Positions 1 through 8,074 of a DNA stretch of 60,428 bases are shown here, in pieces. Made by a program: the position numbers and the translations under genes. Under the pieces are notes generated by a model. That model ran no database searches and was not told the DNA's origin. It saw nothing but the letters and a program-made list of their open reading frames with translations. The DNA lies in the NCBI GenBank assembly GCA_027307045.1, contig DAHUXR010000014.1:1-60428 (forward strand). Reading direction: 5' to 3'. The first letter of the stretch is position 1. Each line of letters opens with the position of its first letter. This stretch comes from Acidobacteriaceae bacterium (GTDB taxonomy: Bacteria > Acidobacteriota > Terriglobia > Terriglobales > Acidobacteriaceae).

Positions 1-75
1 GCCGGGCAAGTCAGGAGCTTCAGAATCGTGAAATTAGATCGGGCGGCGAAGAAAATAGAAGTGGAGCTTGCGTAA
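1..75 (+). CDS. C-terminal fragment of an S1-like RNA-binding protein (partial)
   Basis: Frame 1 is open from the window edge to a TAA at 73-75 and gives 24 residues ending IVKLDRAAKKIEVELA. The pattern GQVRSFRIVKLD followed by KKIEVEL resembles the last strands of an S1 (OB-fold) domain, which in ribosomal protein S1 or Tex-type proteins usually reads GQ-V-V-I-x-x-D, then KKISLSL. Only the tail is visible, so the parent protein cannot be named. Confidence 0.4.
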   Translation, partial: AGQVRSFRIVKLDRAAKKIEVELA

Positions 76-247
76 GCCACCTTTGCGGTGCCGAGGAGTT
101 GGAGATCCTTCGCTCCGCCAGAAGAACGGCCCCGCTCAGGATGACACTCCGATTCTGCGTTTACCCCCGATTTCCAAACCGAGACTGTCACCGCCGGACA
201 GTAAAATTGGCAGTCCATGGGGTCGTGCTGTAAAATTGTAAGGTTGA
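76..247. other. Intergenic spacer with an acidobacterial-type repeat fragment
   Basis: No credible gene is seen. Positions about 105-150 contain GATCCTTCGCTCCGCC followed by GCTCAGGATGAC, wording typical of short interspersed repeats common in acidobacterial spacers. Related GAGCG/AGCGAG sequence occurs near 14.1, 17.3 and 33.2 kb in this window. Confidence 0.35.
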
Positions 248-322
<75 letters not shown>

Positions 323-395
323 GATTTTTGTCCACAGCAGACTCATGCTAAGCGGATTCTGAATTTTGTCGTAACGCTGGCGTGTCGAGCTCAGG

Positions 396-470
396 GGCGC
401 GGTACCCAAGTGGTAAGGGAGAGGTCTGCAAAACCTTTATGCGTCGGTTCGATTCCGACCCGCGCCTCCA
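396..470 (+). tRNA. tRNA-Cys (anticodon GCA)
   Basis: The acceptor stem GGCGCGG (396-402) pairs with CCGCGCC (460-466). The anticodon loop CTGCAAA gives GCA. The discriminator base is T (U73), as expected for cysteine tRNA, and CCA is encoded at 468-470. It follows tRNA-Gly on the same strand. Confidence 0.96.
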
Positions 471-593
471 AACTTCGTTTTCCGTTCCAACCGATCTATC
501 CCCATGACCGCCACGCTCCGTTAGAAACAAATAAGCTTACGTCCGCCGCATAGTTCGCTGGTGCTTCCAGGAGCCAGGACGTTATCGGGAAGT

Positions 594-1160
594 CTATGGC
601 ACATGGGGCTTTTTCAGCACTGCGGTGTTCGCAACCAGGGCATCACAGATCGCCAGGCAGCTATCGACCATTTCCGCTTTGGTTCGCCGGTCACGCGTAA
701 CGATAAGCAGGCTGGCCGTGCCGTGCACCAGAAGAAACAGCGCGTAATAACTCAGAACGTAATCTTTTGGTTTGCCGCCGAAACGGACCGCAAACTTCTC
801 CAGCAGCCATTCCTTGATCGGACGCGGCCGCCCAGGCCCCAGAAGTTCTGACCACGCCGGTCCCCACAGCAAGTGATACTCGTGCGGATGCTGGTCGGCA
901 AATTTAAGGAAGCGGCGGTAGCACTCTTCAATGGTGGGCGCTGAGGTCGTCCTTTCGGTGATCCTTAGCTGCACCAGTTCGGCCAGGGCCAGCAGAAGAG
1001 CTTCCTTGTTGCGAAAACGCTTGTAGACCGTAGTCGTTGTGGTCCCCGCGGCAACGGCAACAGCCCGCAGCGTCAGGCTCTTCGATCCGTGGAGCCGCCA
1101 CAGCCGATGCGCGGCTTTTACAATTTTTGCTTCAAGGGACTGGTCCGCCGTGCGCGGCAT
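594..1160 (-). CDS. TetR-family transcriptional regulator
   Basis: This 188-residue protein has a typical TetR length. Residues about 10-57 form the N-terminal helix-turn-helix: a first helix with IVKAAHRLWRLHGSKSLTLR, then AVAVAAGTTTTTVYKRFRNKEALLLAL, where VYKRF-NKEALL is the recognition helix and following conserved segment. The rest is a helical ligand-binding and dimerisation domain with no recognisable effector specificity. It is divergent from an SRPBCC protein across a 221-bp spacer, and TetR proteins often control the divergent gene, so that protein is the likely target. The effector is unknown. Confidence 0.85.
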   Translation of the reverse strand: MPRTADQSLEAKIVKAAHRLWRLHGSKSLTLRAVAVAAGTTTTTVYKRFRNKEALLLALAELVQLRITERTTSAPTIEECYRRFLKFADQHPHEYHLLWGPAWSELLGPGRPRPIKEWLLEKFAVRFGGKPKDYVLSYYALFLLVHGTASLLIVTRDRRTKAEMVDSCLAICDALVANTAVLKKPHVP

Positions 1161-1183
1161 TATTTCACCCCCGATTGCATAAC

Positions 1184-1213
1184 TTGCACATTGTTACACT
1201 AACGCTGTACTAT
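1184..1213 (+). promoter_or_regulatory. Candidate divergent promoter/operator region between the TetR and SRPBCC genes
   Basis: On the plus strand TTGCAC (1184-1189) and TACTAT (1208-1213) are 18 bp apart, an acceptable sigma-70 spacing. An imperfect dyad (ATTGTTA near 1190 and TTAACAGT near 1213-1220) overlaps it and could be the TetR operator. The evidence is motif reading only. Confidence 0.35.
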
Positions 1214-1381
1214 TAACAGTCAATTCCCTCTGGTCGTGGGATTTGGCCCACGGCAAGGGTTCTTATCATCCGTTCCGGCAATCTCCCGGGCGGCCGCGTA
1301 CGTTGTTCTCAAGCTGTTCTCTGCCATGTTCGTTGCCCTCGTCTAACGTTCTAAATCCCGCTTTGAGGTAGTAAGAGATAG

Positions 1382-1837
1382 ATGGAGTATTTGGAGTACA
1401 CAGGATTCACCCAGGCAAGTCCTGCGCTCGCCTGGAACTTATTTTGCGACTATCGTTTTTGGCCCCGGTTTTCCAATATCTATGGAGACATCCGCTGGGC
1501 CAAGGGCAAGCCATGGACGCCGGGGAGCCGGATGAAAATCAATATCGTGCAACCGGTTGAGACCACCGTTGACCATGTGATTACAATCTGCACACCGCCG
1601 GAGCAGATTGCCTGGATTGACCACGCGCTGGGCCATACAATGGAGCAGTGGGTCAGGTTTGAAGCTCAGCCCGATGGAAGGACCCGCGTGCATACCTGGG
1701 CGGAAATCACGGGGGTCGTACCCATGTTTGCCGCAAATAATTACAGTGATTTTGTGCGAGCATTTATCAGGGAATGGTATGCCAGCTTCTGTTCCGCGTG
1801 CGATCAACTGGCGCAGGGGGAAGCGATCTTCGCCTGA
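1382..1837 (+). CDS. SRPBCC (START/Bet v1-like) lipid- or aromatic-binding protein
   Basis: This 151-residue protein has the polyketide-cyclase/START-like layout. It opens with YTGFTQASPALAWNLFCDY, where the first strand leads into helix 1 (family pattern: x-I-x-A-P-x-x-V-W). The middle strands include a G-R-K-I segment and EQIAWIDHALG, and a long amphipathic C-terminal helix closes the cavity (DFVRAFIREWYASFCSACDQL). These proteins bind hydrophobic ligands in a central cavity and may be enzymes or carriers; no catalytic residue can be assigned. It is divergent from the TetR gene, which probably regulates it, and converges on the solute transporter operon. Confidence 0.7.
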   Translation: MEYLEYTGFTQASPALAWNLFCDYRFWPRFSNIYGDIRWAKGKPWTPGSRMKINIVQPVETTVDHVITICTPPEQIAWIDHALGHTMEQWVRFEAQPDGRTRVHTWAEITGVVPMFAANNYSDFVRAFIREWYASFCSACDQLAQGEAIFA

Positions 1838-1865
1838 GGCGTCGCCCTTCAGTGACAGCCAGGGA

Positions 1866-2744
1866 TCAAGAAAGCTGGGCGCTATGGGTCAGAAAGTCTT
1901 TCACGACCTCTGCCGCGTCTTTCTTTTCTCCATCCACAGCGTAGTTCATGCGGCGCATTTCCTCGGCTCTGATGCGGCCGCTCAGCTTTTGTAAGGCCGC
2001 CGCCACTTCAGGATGGCGCTCAAGCATTTCTCGGCGCACGATTGGCACGGCGTCATATGGCGGGAAATAATGCCGGTCGTCTTCCAGCACGACAAGATCC
2101 AGCGCGGCGATCAGGCCGTCAGTATTTGAGCCAGCCACCATATCGACCTGATGGTTCTGCAGTGCGCGATAGAGCAGGCCTAAATCCATCACGCGCGGCG
2201 CTTCCTTGAACTTGAAGCCATATTTGGCGGACAGCCCTTTATAGCCGTCGGGCCGCTCAATAAATTCATAGCCAACGCCCAAACGCAGTTGCGGCGAGAT
2301 GGCTGCGGCGTCAGAAAGCGTTTTCAGGCGCAGGCGCCGAGCGTCACTGCCGCGCATCACCATGGCAAAGGTGTTATCGAATCCGAGCGAGGGCAGCACT
2401 TCCAGCCCGAATCGCCGCGAATAAAGCTCTTTCACGGTATTGAACACCGCGGCGTGATCGGCACCCGGTTTTTCCTTCAGGATGGCGACCAGCGCAGTTC
2501 CCGTATATTCCACGTACGTATCGATGCGTCCGGCGAGCAGCGCCTGGTGGCAGATATAAGTTCCGGCCAGGTAGAAACGCCGATCGATAGGAAAGGCGCA
2601 GAAGCGGCCAAGATATTGCGCCAGCAGTTCACCCAGTACCAGTTGCTCAGTGAAATTCTTGGAGCCGACCGTAAGCCCTGAATGTTTTGGCGCGCAGCCG
2701 GAAAGCAGCAGAGCAAGCGCGGCGAGAAAGCTGCGGCGGTCCAT
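1866..2744 (-). CDS. Glycine betaine/choline/carnitine-type ABC transporter, substrate-binding lipoprotein
   Basis: The protein has 292 residues. The start at 2744 gives a lipoprotein signal peptide (RRSF then LALLLSGC, lipidated Cys17) and overlaps the stop of the upstream permease as TGATG, which points to translational coupling; the longer frame up to 2813 has no signal peptide. The family hallmark VGSKNFTEQLVLGELLAQYL follows the signal. It belongs to the OpuAC/OpuCC/OsmF periplasmic binding family, which traps quaternary amines and delivers them to the permease. The substrate cannot be fixed from sequence alone. It is the last gene of a three-gene minus-strand operon (ATPase, permease, binding protein). 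Confidence 0.86.
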   Translation of the reverse strand: MDRRSFLAALALLLSGCAPKHSGLTVGSKNFTEQLVLGELLAQYLGRFCAFPIDRRFYLAGTYICHQALLAGRIDTYVEYTGTALVAILKEKPGADHAAVFNTVKELYSRRFGLEVLPSLGFDNTFAMVMRGSDARRLRLKTLSDAAAISPQLRLGVGYEFIERPDGYKGLSAKYGFKFKEAPRVMDLGLLYRALQNHQVDMVAGSNTDGLIAALDLVVLEDDRHYFPPYDAVPIVRREMLERHPEVAAALQKLSGRIRAEEMRRMNYAVDGEKKDAAEVVKDFLTHSAQLS

Positions 2745-3394
2745 CAGTGATGTATCCGGAGCGGTCTCCGCACTAACGACCGCTGAATCGCGCCGAGTAC
2801 AAAGTCGGCGCAAAGAGCCATGAGCGCTGCGGGAATCGCGCCGGCAAGAATCACGTTGTTATCCACCATGGCAAGCCCGCGAAAAATAAATTCGCCCAGA
2901 CCGCCTGCGCCGATGGCTGCGGCGATTGTCGCCACGCCCACGGTGATCACCGTCGCAGTGCGTATGCCGGCGACGATTACGTTTGAAGCCAGGGGCAACT
3001 CCACCTGCCAGAGCAATTGCCGTGGCGTGAGTCCCATGGCAACGGCGGCTTCGCGCACCGGCGCGTCAACGCCGGCGATTCCCGTATATGTATTGCGCAC
3101 CACGGGAAGCAGCGCGTAGAGCGTGAGCGCCAGGATCGCCAACCGGTCAGCGCGGGCGCCGATCCATGGCACCGGCAGCAGCAGCCCGAATAGCGCGAGG
3201 CTGGGAATGGTTTGCATGATGTTGTTAGCGCCCAGGATTAAAGATCTCAGCGCGGGCCGCCGGCTCAGCGCGATTCCCAGCGGCACGCCAATGGCAACGG
3301 CCAGCAGCATTGAGACGCCCACCAGCCACAGATGCTCGCCCGAAAGCGTGAGCACCTCACGTTTGTGGGCGGCAAGAAATTCTGGCAGCGACAT
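2744..3394 (-). CDS. OpuCB/OsmW-type ABC transporter permease
   Basis: This 216-residue inner-membrane protein has about five or six hydrophobic segments. The EAA loop that contacts the ATPase is clear near residues 115-145 (REAAVAMGLTPRQLLWQVEL, then PLA and a G-I segment). Length and layout match single-domain permeases of compatible-solute transporters. The start at 3394 lies 4 bp after the ATPase stop, and its own stop overlaps the binding-protein start, so the three genes are very likely co-transcribed and co-translated. Confidence 0.87.
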   Translation of the reverse strand: MSLPEFLAAHKREVLTLSGEHLWLVGVSMLLAVAIGVPLGIALSRRPALRSLILGANNIMQTIPSLALFGLLLPVPWIGARADRLAILALTLYALLPVVRNTYTGIAGVDAPVREAAVAMGLTPRQLLWQVELPLASNVIVAGIRTATVITVGVATIAAAIGAGGLGEFIFRGLAMVDNNVILAGAIPAALMALCADFVLGAIQRSLVRRPLRIHH

Positions 3395-3398
3395 GGCG

Positions 3399-4172
3399 CT
3401 AAGCTCCGGAGTTCAAGATTTGCCGCGTGGCCCGGAATGCGTTGACGTACGGTTGAACGGAGTCGTCAGGGGAGCGGAGAAACTCCGCCGGCGCGAAAAC
3501 ACCTTTGAGTTTGCCGTTGTCCATGAGGGCGATGCGGTCACCCAGCATCAGCGCTTCCGCCACGTCATGCGTTACAAAGACGATAGTCTTGCTCAGAGTT
3601 CTTTTCAGTTCAAGGAACTCATGCTGCAACTCCGCGCGGGTAATAGGATCGAGCGCGCCGAAAGGTTCATCCATCAGCAAAATCTCCGGATCGGCGGCGA
3701 GCGCTCTCGCCAGGCCGACTCTCTGGCGCTGCCCGCCAGAAAGCTGGTCAGGATAGCGATCCGAATATTCACCGTAGGGCAGCCCGACAAGTTGCAAGAC
3801 TTCGCGCACGCGCGCGGCAATTCGCGCCGGTTCCCAGCGCTCCAGGCGAGGAACCAGCGCCACATTCTTCTCCACGCTGTAATGCGGAAAAAGCCCCGCT
3901 TCCTGGATGGCGTAACCAATGTGACGCCGAAGCCGAATTACGTCCCAGTCGGTGGTGGAGCGGCCGTCAACAAGGACCTTGCCATCGCTTTGCGCCAGCA
4001 AGCGGTTGATGAGCTTGAGCGTTGTGGTCTTGCCGGAGCCGCTGCGTCCCAGCAGCATGAGCGTTTCACCCCGGCGGATGGAAAGATTGAGATCAGAGAT
4101 AAGCGTGCGATTACCATTGATGCGGTAAGTGACGTTTACGAATTCAATGGCCGCTGCCGGGGTAGGGTTCAT
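3399..4172 (-). CDS. OpuCA/OsmV-type ABC transporter ATP-binding protein
   Basis: The protein has 257 residues. Walker A is GRSGSGKTT (residues 42-50), the signature is LSGGQRQRVGLARAL, Walker B is ILLMDEPFGALDP, and the switch histidine lies in VFVTHD. It energises uptake of osmoprotectant-like quaternary amines through the two genes that follow. Many OpuA/OpuCA ATPases carry C-terminal CBS domains that sense ionic strength. This protein ends soon after the ATPase core and lacks them, so osmotic gating by CBS is not expected here. It is the first gene of the operon, and a promoter should lie in the 258 bp up to tRNA-Pro; none is obvious by eye. Confidence 0.88.
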   Translation of the reverse strand: MNPTPAAAIEFVNVTYRINGNRTLISDLNLSIRRGETLMLLGRSGSGKTTTLKLINRLLAQSDGKVLVDGRSTTDWDVIRLRRHIGYAIQEAGLFPHYSVEKNVALVPRLERWEPARIAARVREVLQLVGLPYGEYSDRYPDQLSGGQRQRVGLARALAADPEILLMDEPFGALDPITRAELQHEFLELKRTLSKTIVFVTHDVAEALMLGDRIALMDNGKLKGVFAPAEFLRSPDDSVQPYVNAFRATRQILNSGA

Positions 4173-4430
4173 CGCCAGCGGAAAGCGTAACAGATTGACC
4201 GCGGATTTATGCAGGTGAGCTGCAATCCGCCAAGGAGTTCACCTTGCTGAAGTACTTAAACATGTCTCTTTCCGCCTGGCGGGCCGGGCAGTACCTTGCC
4301 ACCGGCGTTGTCCCAATTTTCATTCGTGGAGACCCGCAACCCGCAGTCTCATCTCAATCTATTATCTATTCAGTAAAACACAACGAAGGCCCTCGATCTG
4401 GTCTTCAGAATGAGCAAAAACCGGGAAATA

Positions 4431-4507
4431 TGGTCGGGGCGACAGGATTTGAACCTGTGACCCCCTGCGCCCAAGGCAGGTGCGCTACCAGGCTGCGCTA
4501 CGCCCCG
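4431..4507 (-). tRNA. tRNA-Pro (anticodon UGG)
   Basis: On the minus strand the acceptor CGGGGCG (4507-4501) pairs with CGCCCCG (4441-4435). The anticodon arm CCTGC-CTTGGGC-GCAGG gives TGG. The T-arm holds GGTTCAAATCC, the discriminator is A, and CCA is encoded at 4433-4431. The CGGGG start is typical of bacterial proline tRNAs. Confidence 0.95.
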
Positions 4508-5054
4508 ACAGGTTTGAAGCAGGGAGATTTCCATTCTAACCGATTTTCTTCATACCGGGGATTTGCCTGGGTTGATTTGGATTTTCGCACTTTTTGGTTC
4601 GATCGTCCGGTTTTCGGAATAAAGTCTTCGGTTCGATCTCCGGGAAATCCTAAAAAGCCCCTGTCGCCACTGTTACGAAAACCAGAAAATGCCCGCGCGA
4701 GCCTGATTTTTCCAGTCAGAAGGCGCTGGTTTTCGCGGGCATCGGCTTGCATTCTTTATGGGGCACTTAGTTTCGCTCGAGATTCGTTCACAAGATTACC
4801 TTTACCCTTCCATTGATAAGATGGAATAACCGTAAAGATGTCATGGGCCTCTTTCCCGTATTGACCTTTCGTAAGCCCATTCTTTTGCTCATAGAGAACT
4901 CTAATGTTTGAACAGATATCACCCCTCCCCTCCTTTTCCCAATTTGGGAAAAAGCTTTTCCGAATTCGGAAATTCCCAAATAACCCCAATAGATTCTTTG
5001 GGATAGGACTTTTTCAGCAAACTCATTGGCATCTTCAAAGGAGATTTTCTCTAA
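4508..5054 (+). other. 547-bp low-GC gap with competing inverted repeats; possible leader or ncRNA
   Basis: No gene on either strand is convincing, and base composition is clearly more AT-rich than the flanks. Structures seen: direct repeats of GGTTCGATC at 4596 and 4630; an interlaced pair in which AAAACCAG and ATGCCCGCG (4677-4697) face CTGGTTTT and CGCGGGCAT (4726-4742); TTTTCCCAA-T-TTGGGAAAA at about 4934-4952; a perfect 14-bp palindrome TTCCGAATTCGGAA at 4958-4971; and TTCCCAAA (4973-4980), which can pair with the same TTTGGGAA arm. These stems compete with one another and sit directly upstream of a small secreted-peptide gene, so a regulatory leader is plausible. Confidence 0.4.
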
Positions 5055-5228
5055 ATGTTGAAACACACCGTACGCTTCGCATGTTTGGCGCTTCTCATGT
5101 TCGCCGCGAGCGCAACCACTTTCACCGCCAATGCCACCAGCAGTCAGTTCGATGGACCAAATCCTTATCCCCCTGTTCCGCCCTCTAGCTGCCTGCCTGC
5201 TCCTTGTCCGGTAGGCGTTGTGAGGTAA
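5055..5228 (+). CDS. Small secreted proline-rich peptide, 57 residues
   Basis: ATG at 5055 is preceded by an excellent ribosome-binding site, AAAGGAGA (5037-5044), 10 nt upstream. The product begins with a clean signal peptide (MLKHTVRF, then CLALLMFAASA, cleavage likely near residue 20-26). The mature part is short and proline-rich (FDGPNPYPPVPPSS, then CLPAPCPVGVVR) with two cysteines four residues apart. I recognise no family. It is followed 65 bp later by a 7-TM protein on the same strand. It could be an exported signal, a bacteriocin-like peptide or a small envelope protein; the sequence does not decide. Confidence 0.6.
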   Translation: MLKHTVRFACLALLMFAASATTFTANATSSQFDGPNPYPPVPPSSCLPAPCPVGVVR

Positions 5229-5293
5229 CAAGAGTAATGTAGGCAGTCGGCGGAACAATAAGAAAAGCTTGTTTCATGCATTGCTAACGCGGT

Positions 5294-6052
5294 ATGCTTC
5301 TTGGAAGCGCTATGCCGTTAGGATCGCTCATTCACGATCTTTGGATTGCAAGCATTGCTCTGCAGGTCTTCCTGGCAGCGACCCTGCTGGCGAAGAAAGC
5401 ATGGCGCAAGTATCCCCTGTTCACTGCCTACGTTTTCTTTGATCTCTTTGAAACCGCTGCAACGTTTCCGGGGCACCGGATGGGTGCTGCGTATTTCTAT
5501 ACCTTTTGGATTTGCGAGGCCATTGGCATTGTTCTGGGCCTGGCAGTGGTGCGGGAAATATTCACGAATATTTTTTCTCCGCATACGGCTTTGCGCAAGC
5601 TGGCCATCTTGATCTTTCGCGTGGCGGTGGTTGCTCTCATACTATTGGCTTGTGGGGCGATCTACGAACAGTCGATCAGCGCTAAAAGCATCGCTCGTGT
5701 TGTGATGGTGGCGACGGACGGGACTCGTATCATTGAATTGGGCTTGATCATGTTCCTCTTTCTGTGTTCCAGTGCGTTCGGATTGCATTGGCGCCAGAAT
5801 GAATTTGGGATTGCCCTGGGCTTGGGAACGTGCGCAGCTGTAGAGCTCATCAACGTGACGTTAATGACACATTTGAGCCCCGCAGCAGGGCAGACTTTCA
5901 GTGTGGTACGCAGCCTTTCCTTCAACTTCAGCCTTCTCATCTGGCTTGGCTACCTGCTGTTCCCGGAACGTGCAACCAGCAGCGGAGAGCTTCCCAAGAA
6001 GGCCCAGTTGGAGCAGTGGAATCAGGCAGTGACGGAGCTAATTAATAGATGA
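5294..6052 (+). CDS. Seven-TM membrane protein of unknown function
   Basis: The 252-residue product is almost entirely hydrophobic, with about seven transmembrane segments (roughly residues 12-32, 40-58, 64-86, 100-124, 146-166, 172-194 and 208-230) and a short charged C-terminal tail. I recognise no enzymatic motif. ATG at 5312 (MPLGSLIHDL) is an alternative start with GGAAG just upstream. The gene overlaps the next one by 4 bp (ATGA), so the two are translationally coupled and probably work together in the inner membrane. The small secreted peptide lies immediately upstream. Confidence 0.6.
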   Translation: MLLGSAMPLGSLIHDLWIASIALQVFLAATLLAKKAWRKYPLFTAYVFFDLFETAATFPGHRMGAAYFYTFWICEAIGIVLGLAVVREIFTNIFSPHTALRKLAILIFRVAVVALILLACGAIYEQSISAKSIARVVMVATDGTRIIELGLIMFLFLCSSAFGLHWRQNEFGIALGLGTCAAVELINVTLMTHLSPAAGQTFSVVRSLSFNFSLLIWLGYLLFPERATSSGELPKKAQLEQWNQAVTELINR

Positions 6053-6564
6053 TAACTGCGATCGTAATTGCGCTTGCGTTGTGCGCTGTCGTGTTGTTTT
6101 ACATGGCGGTACGCAACCGCAGAAAACAGGCGGTGCAATCGCTCCGCCCGGTGGATTTAGCCGCGTTTCACACCCTGCTGGACCGCGACGATGAGCTTTT
6201 CATTAAGGAAAAGCTGCCTCGCTCAAAATTTGTGCGTCTTAAGCGCCATCGCATCCGCGTGACCGTGCGCTATGTGGCCAGGATCGCGTCCAACGCTTCC
6301 ACGGTCTTGCATGAGAGTGAGAGCGCGCGCACCAGTCCCACGCCTGAAGTGGCTTTTACGGCCGAGCAGGTAATGGACCTGGCGGCGCAGATCCGCGTGC
6401 AATGCCTGGTGGCCATGTTCAAGCTGTCGCTGGAATATGCCATGCCGTCATTGCAACTGACTCCGGCAATGCTGGTGCCTACGTACCAGAGTTTCCGCGA
6501 GAACGTGCGCCGGCTCGGCGATCTGCAAACGCAGAACGCCATCCCGTTGGCCAACGCTATCTAA
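6049..6564 (+). CDS. Single-TM protein of unknown function, coupled to the 7-TM gene
   Basis: The 171-residue protein has one N-terminal transmembrane helix (ITAIVIALALCAVVLFYMAV) followed by a basic stop-transfer stretch (RNRRKQ) and a mostly helical soluble domain with conserved-looking KLPRSKFVRLKRHRIRVT. The topology suggests an inner-membrane anchor with a cytoplasmic body. Its ATG overlaps the stop of the preceding gene (ATGA). A terminator-like hairpin follows at 6582. No family is recognised. Confidence 0.6.
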   Translation: MITAIVIALALCAVVLFYMAVRNRRKQAVQSLRPVDLAAFHTLLDRDDELFIKEKLPRSKFVRLKRHRIRVTVRYVARIASNASTVLHESESARTSPTPEVAFTAEQVMDLAAQIRVQCLVAMFKLSLEYAMPSLQLTPAMLVPTYQSFRENVRRLGDLQTQNAIPLANAI

Positions 6565-6581
6565 ATTTTTGGCGAAAAGAG

Positions 6582-6611
6582 AGCCCTGTGCGCCAAGCGC
6601 GGGGCTTTTTC
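6582..6611 (+). terminator. Rho-independent terminator after the 7-TM gene pair
   Basis: AGCCC and GCGC on the left pair with GCGC and GGGCT on the right around a CAA loop, followed by TTTTTC. It lies 18 bp after the stop at 6564. Confidence 0.6.
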
Positions 6612-6708
6612 TTTGACCCGAAGCATAGAGTTGGGCTTCCTGGCGGTACGTACCTGAAAGCTTCCTGAGTGGCCTTTGCGGTTAGGTTTTTAGATTTAGA
6701 ATAAACGC

Positions 6709-7764
6709 ATGCTTCTCCAAGGCATTTTCCCCGCCGTGACCACGCCGTTCTACCCTGACGGAGCGGTGTACCACAAAAAAATCGAACACAATATTGACCG
6801 CTATTCCCGCACGCCGATTGCAGGCATGGTAGTGCTGGGTTCCACCGGTGAAGCGGTGATGCTGAGCGACGATGAGCGGCGCGAAGTGCTGCGCGTCACG
6901 GCTGAGGTGGCATCCCCGGAAAAGGTGCTCATTGCCGGCACGGGCGCCGAATCGGTGATTGAAACGCTGCGCCTTACCGAACTGGCGGCAAAGCTTAATT
7001 ATGACGTAGCGCTGGTGCGCACTCCGCATTTTTACCGTCCGCAGATGAAGCCGGAGGCAATGCTGGCCTTTTATCGCACCGTGGCGGACCGGTCGCCGCT
7101 ACCGGTGCTGCTTTATACCGTGCCGCCGTTCACGGCCTACGATCTGCCTCTGGAAGTGATTACGGCGCTGGCGGAGCATCCGAACATTATTGGCATCAAG
7201 GAATCAAGCGGCAATGTAGAAAAAGTGGCGGCCATGGTGCAGGCCACGCGTCACATCAAGCGCACCGCCACCGTGACAGAAGTACAGCAGGCGGTTACGG
7301 CGCGCATGCTGGCCGCCCCGGCTACCAACGATAATGGCGGCCAAATGGTAAGCGTGACCCAGTTAAATGGCGGCCCTGACGTTGCCGTTGCTGCCCGGCC
7401 CAGAATCAAGACACGCGTCAAGGAAGTTGGATTTCAGGTGCTGGTGGGCGCGGCCCACACGTTGCTGGACTCATTGCTGGCTGGGGCCAGCGGCGGCGTG
7501 CTGGGATTTGCCGCACCCGCGCCAACAATTTGTTTTGAAATCCACGCGGCGTTTAAGGACAACGATATTGATCTTGCCCGTTCAAAACAGATCAGCCTGA
7601 CGCCGGCGACAAAGCTTGTAGTTTCCGGGCTGGGAATCCCGGCAATTAAATATGCCATGGACCTGAACGGCTATTATGGCGGACTGCCGCGGCTGCCGCT
7701 GCTTCCGCCCACTCAGGCGCAGAAGATGGAAATTGAAGCCATGATGAATTCCTTCCGGAATTAG
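6709..7764 (+). CDS. DapA-family (dihydrodipicolinate synthase/N-acetylneuraminate lyase superfamily) aldolase with an insertion
   Basis: The TIM-barrel class I aldolase features are present: GSTGE (residues 44-48), which binds the keto-acid carboxylate; Tyr136 in LLYTVPP; and the Schiff-base Lys164 in GIKESSGN. Usual family length is about 290; this protein has 351. The excess is a hydrophilic stretch of about 55 residues near 185-240, between the active-site lysine strand and the segment GFQVLVGAAH that resumes the barrel. Substrate is not decided: lysine biosynthesis (DapA) is possible, but the family also includes lyases of sugar acids. The gene stands alone on the plus strand. Confidence 0.8.
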   Translation: MLLQGIFPAVTTPFYPDGAVYHKKIEHNIDRYSRTPIAGMVVLGSTGEAVMLSDDERREVLRVTAEVASPEKVLIAGTGAESVIETLRLTELAAKLNYDVALVRTPHFYRPQMKPEAMLAFYRTVADRSPLPVLLYTVPPFTAYDLPLEVITALAEHPNIIGIKESSGNVEKVAAMVQATRHIKRTATVTEVQQAVTARMLAAPATNDNGGQMVSVTQLNGGPDVAVAARPRIKTRVKEVGFQVLVGAAHTLLDSLLAGASGGVLGFAAPAPTICFEIHAAFKDNDIDLARSKQISLTPATKLVVSGLGIPAIKYAMDLNGYYGGLPRLPLLPPTQAQKMEIEAMMNSFRN

Positions 7765-8074
7765 CAGAAGGGGAAAAGAAAATCCGGCTGCAACTCGTAT
7801 TTTCATACCTTTATCGAAGGTAAATATTATCGTGACCAGCTTAAAGAGCGTTTGAATAGCTGCCGGAACTTCAGGGTCGGTGCTCTCGTCTATACACAAC
7901 GGTGAACGGTTTGTTTACCCAAGTTGGCTTCGTTGGGGTTAAACTAGAGGGCAGCTTTAGGGTGCATTGTAACTACATTTATCCTTCCGGCGTGAATGTT
8001 TAGAATTCTCTTGTTGTACTTTTGCGGAAGTTTGGCTCCGGCAAATAGTGGAACAAGCTTGAGGGCATAGAAAA
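7765..8074. other. 310-bp spacer, nothing identified
   Basis: No gene is supported. The only local structure is a weak hairpin (ACCTT/AAGGT, 7807-7821). It presumably holds the promoter of the regulator starting at 8075, but no good sigma-70 match is visible. Confidence 0.4.

Noticed and set aside
3123..4190. 355-codon plus-strand frame opposite the transporter operon
   Set aside because: Antisense to the permease and to the ATPase gene with intact Walker motifs. No start signal or domain.
4244..4816. 190-codon plus-strand frame across tRNA-Pro
   Set aside because: It reads straight through an intact tRNA gene on the other strand and shows no protein-like pattern.
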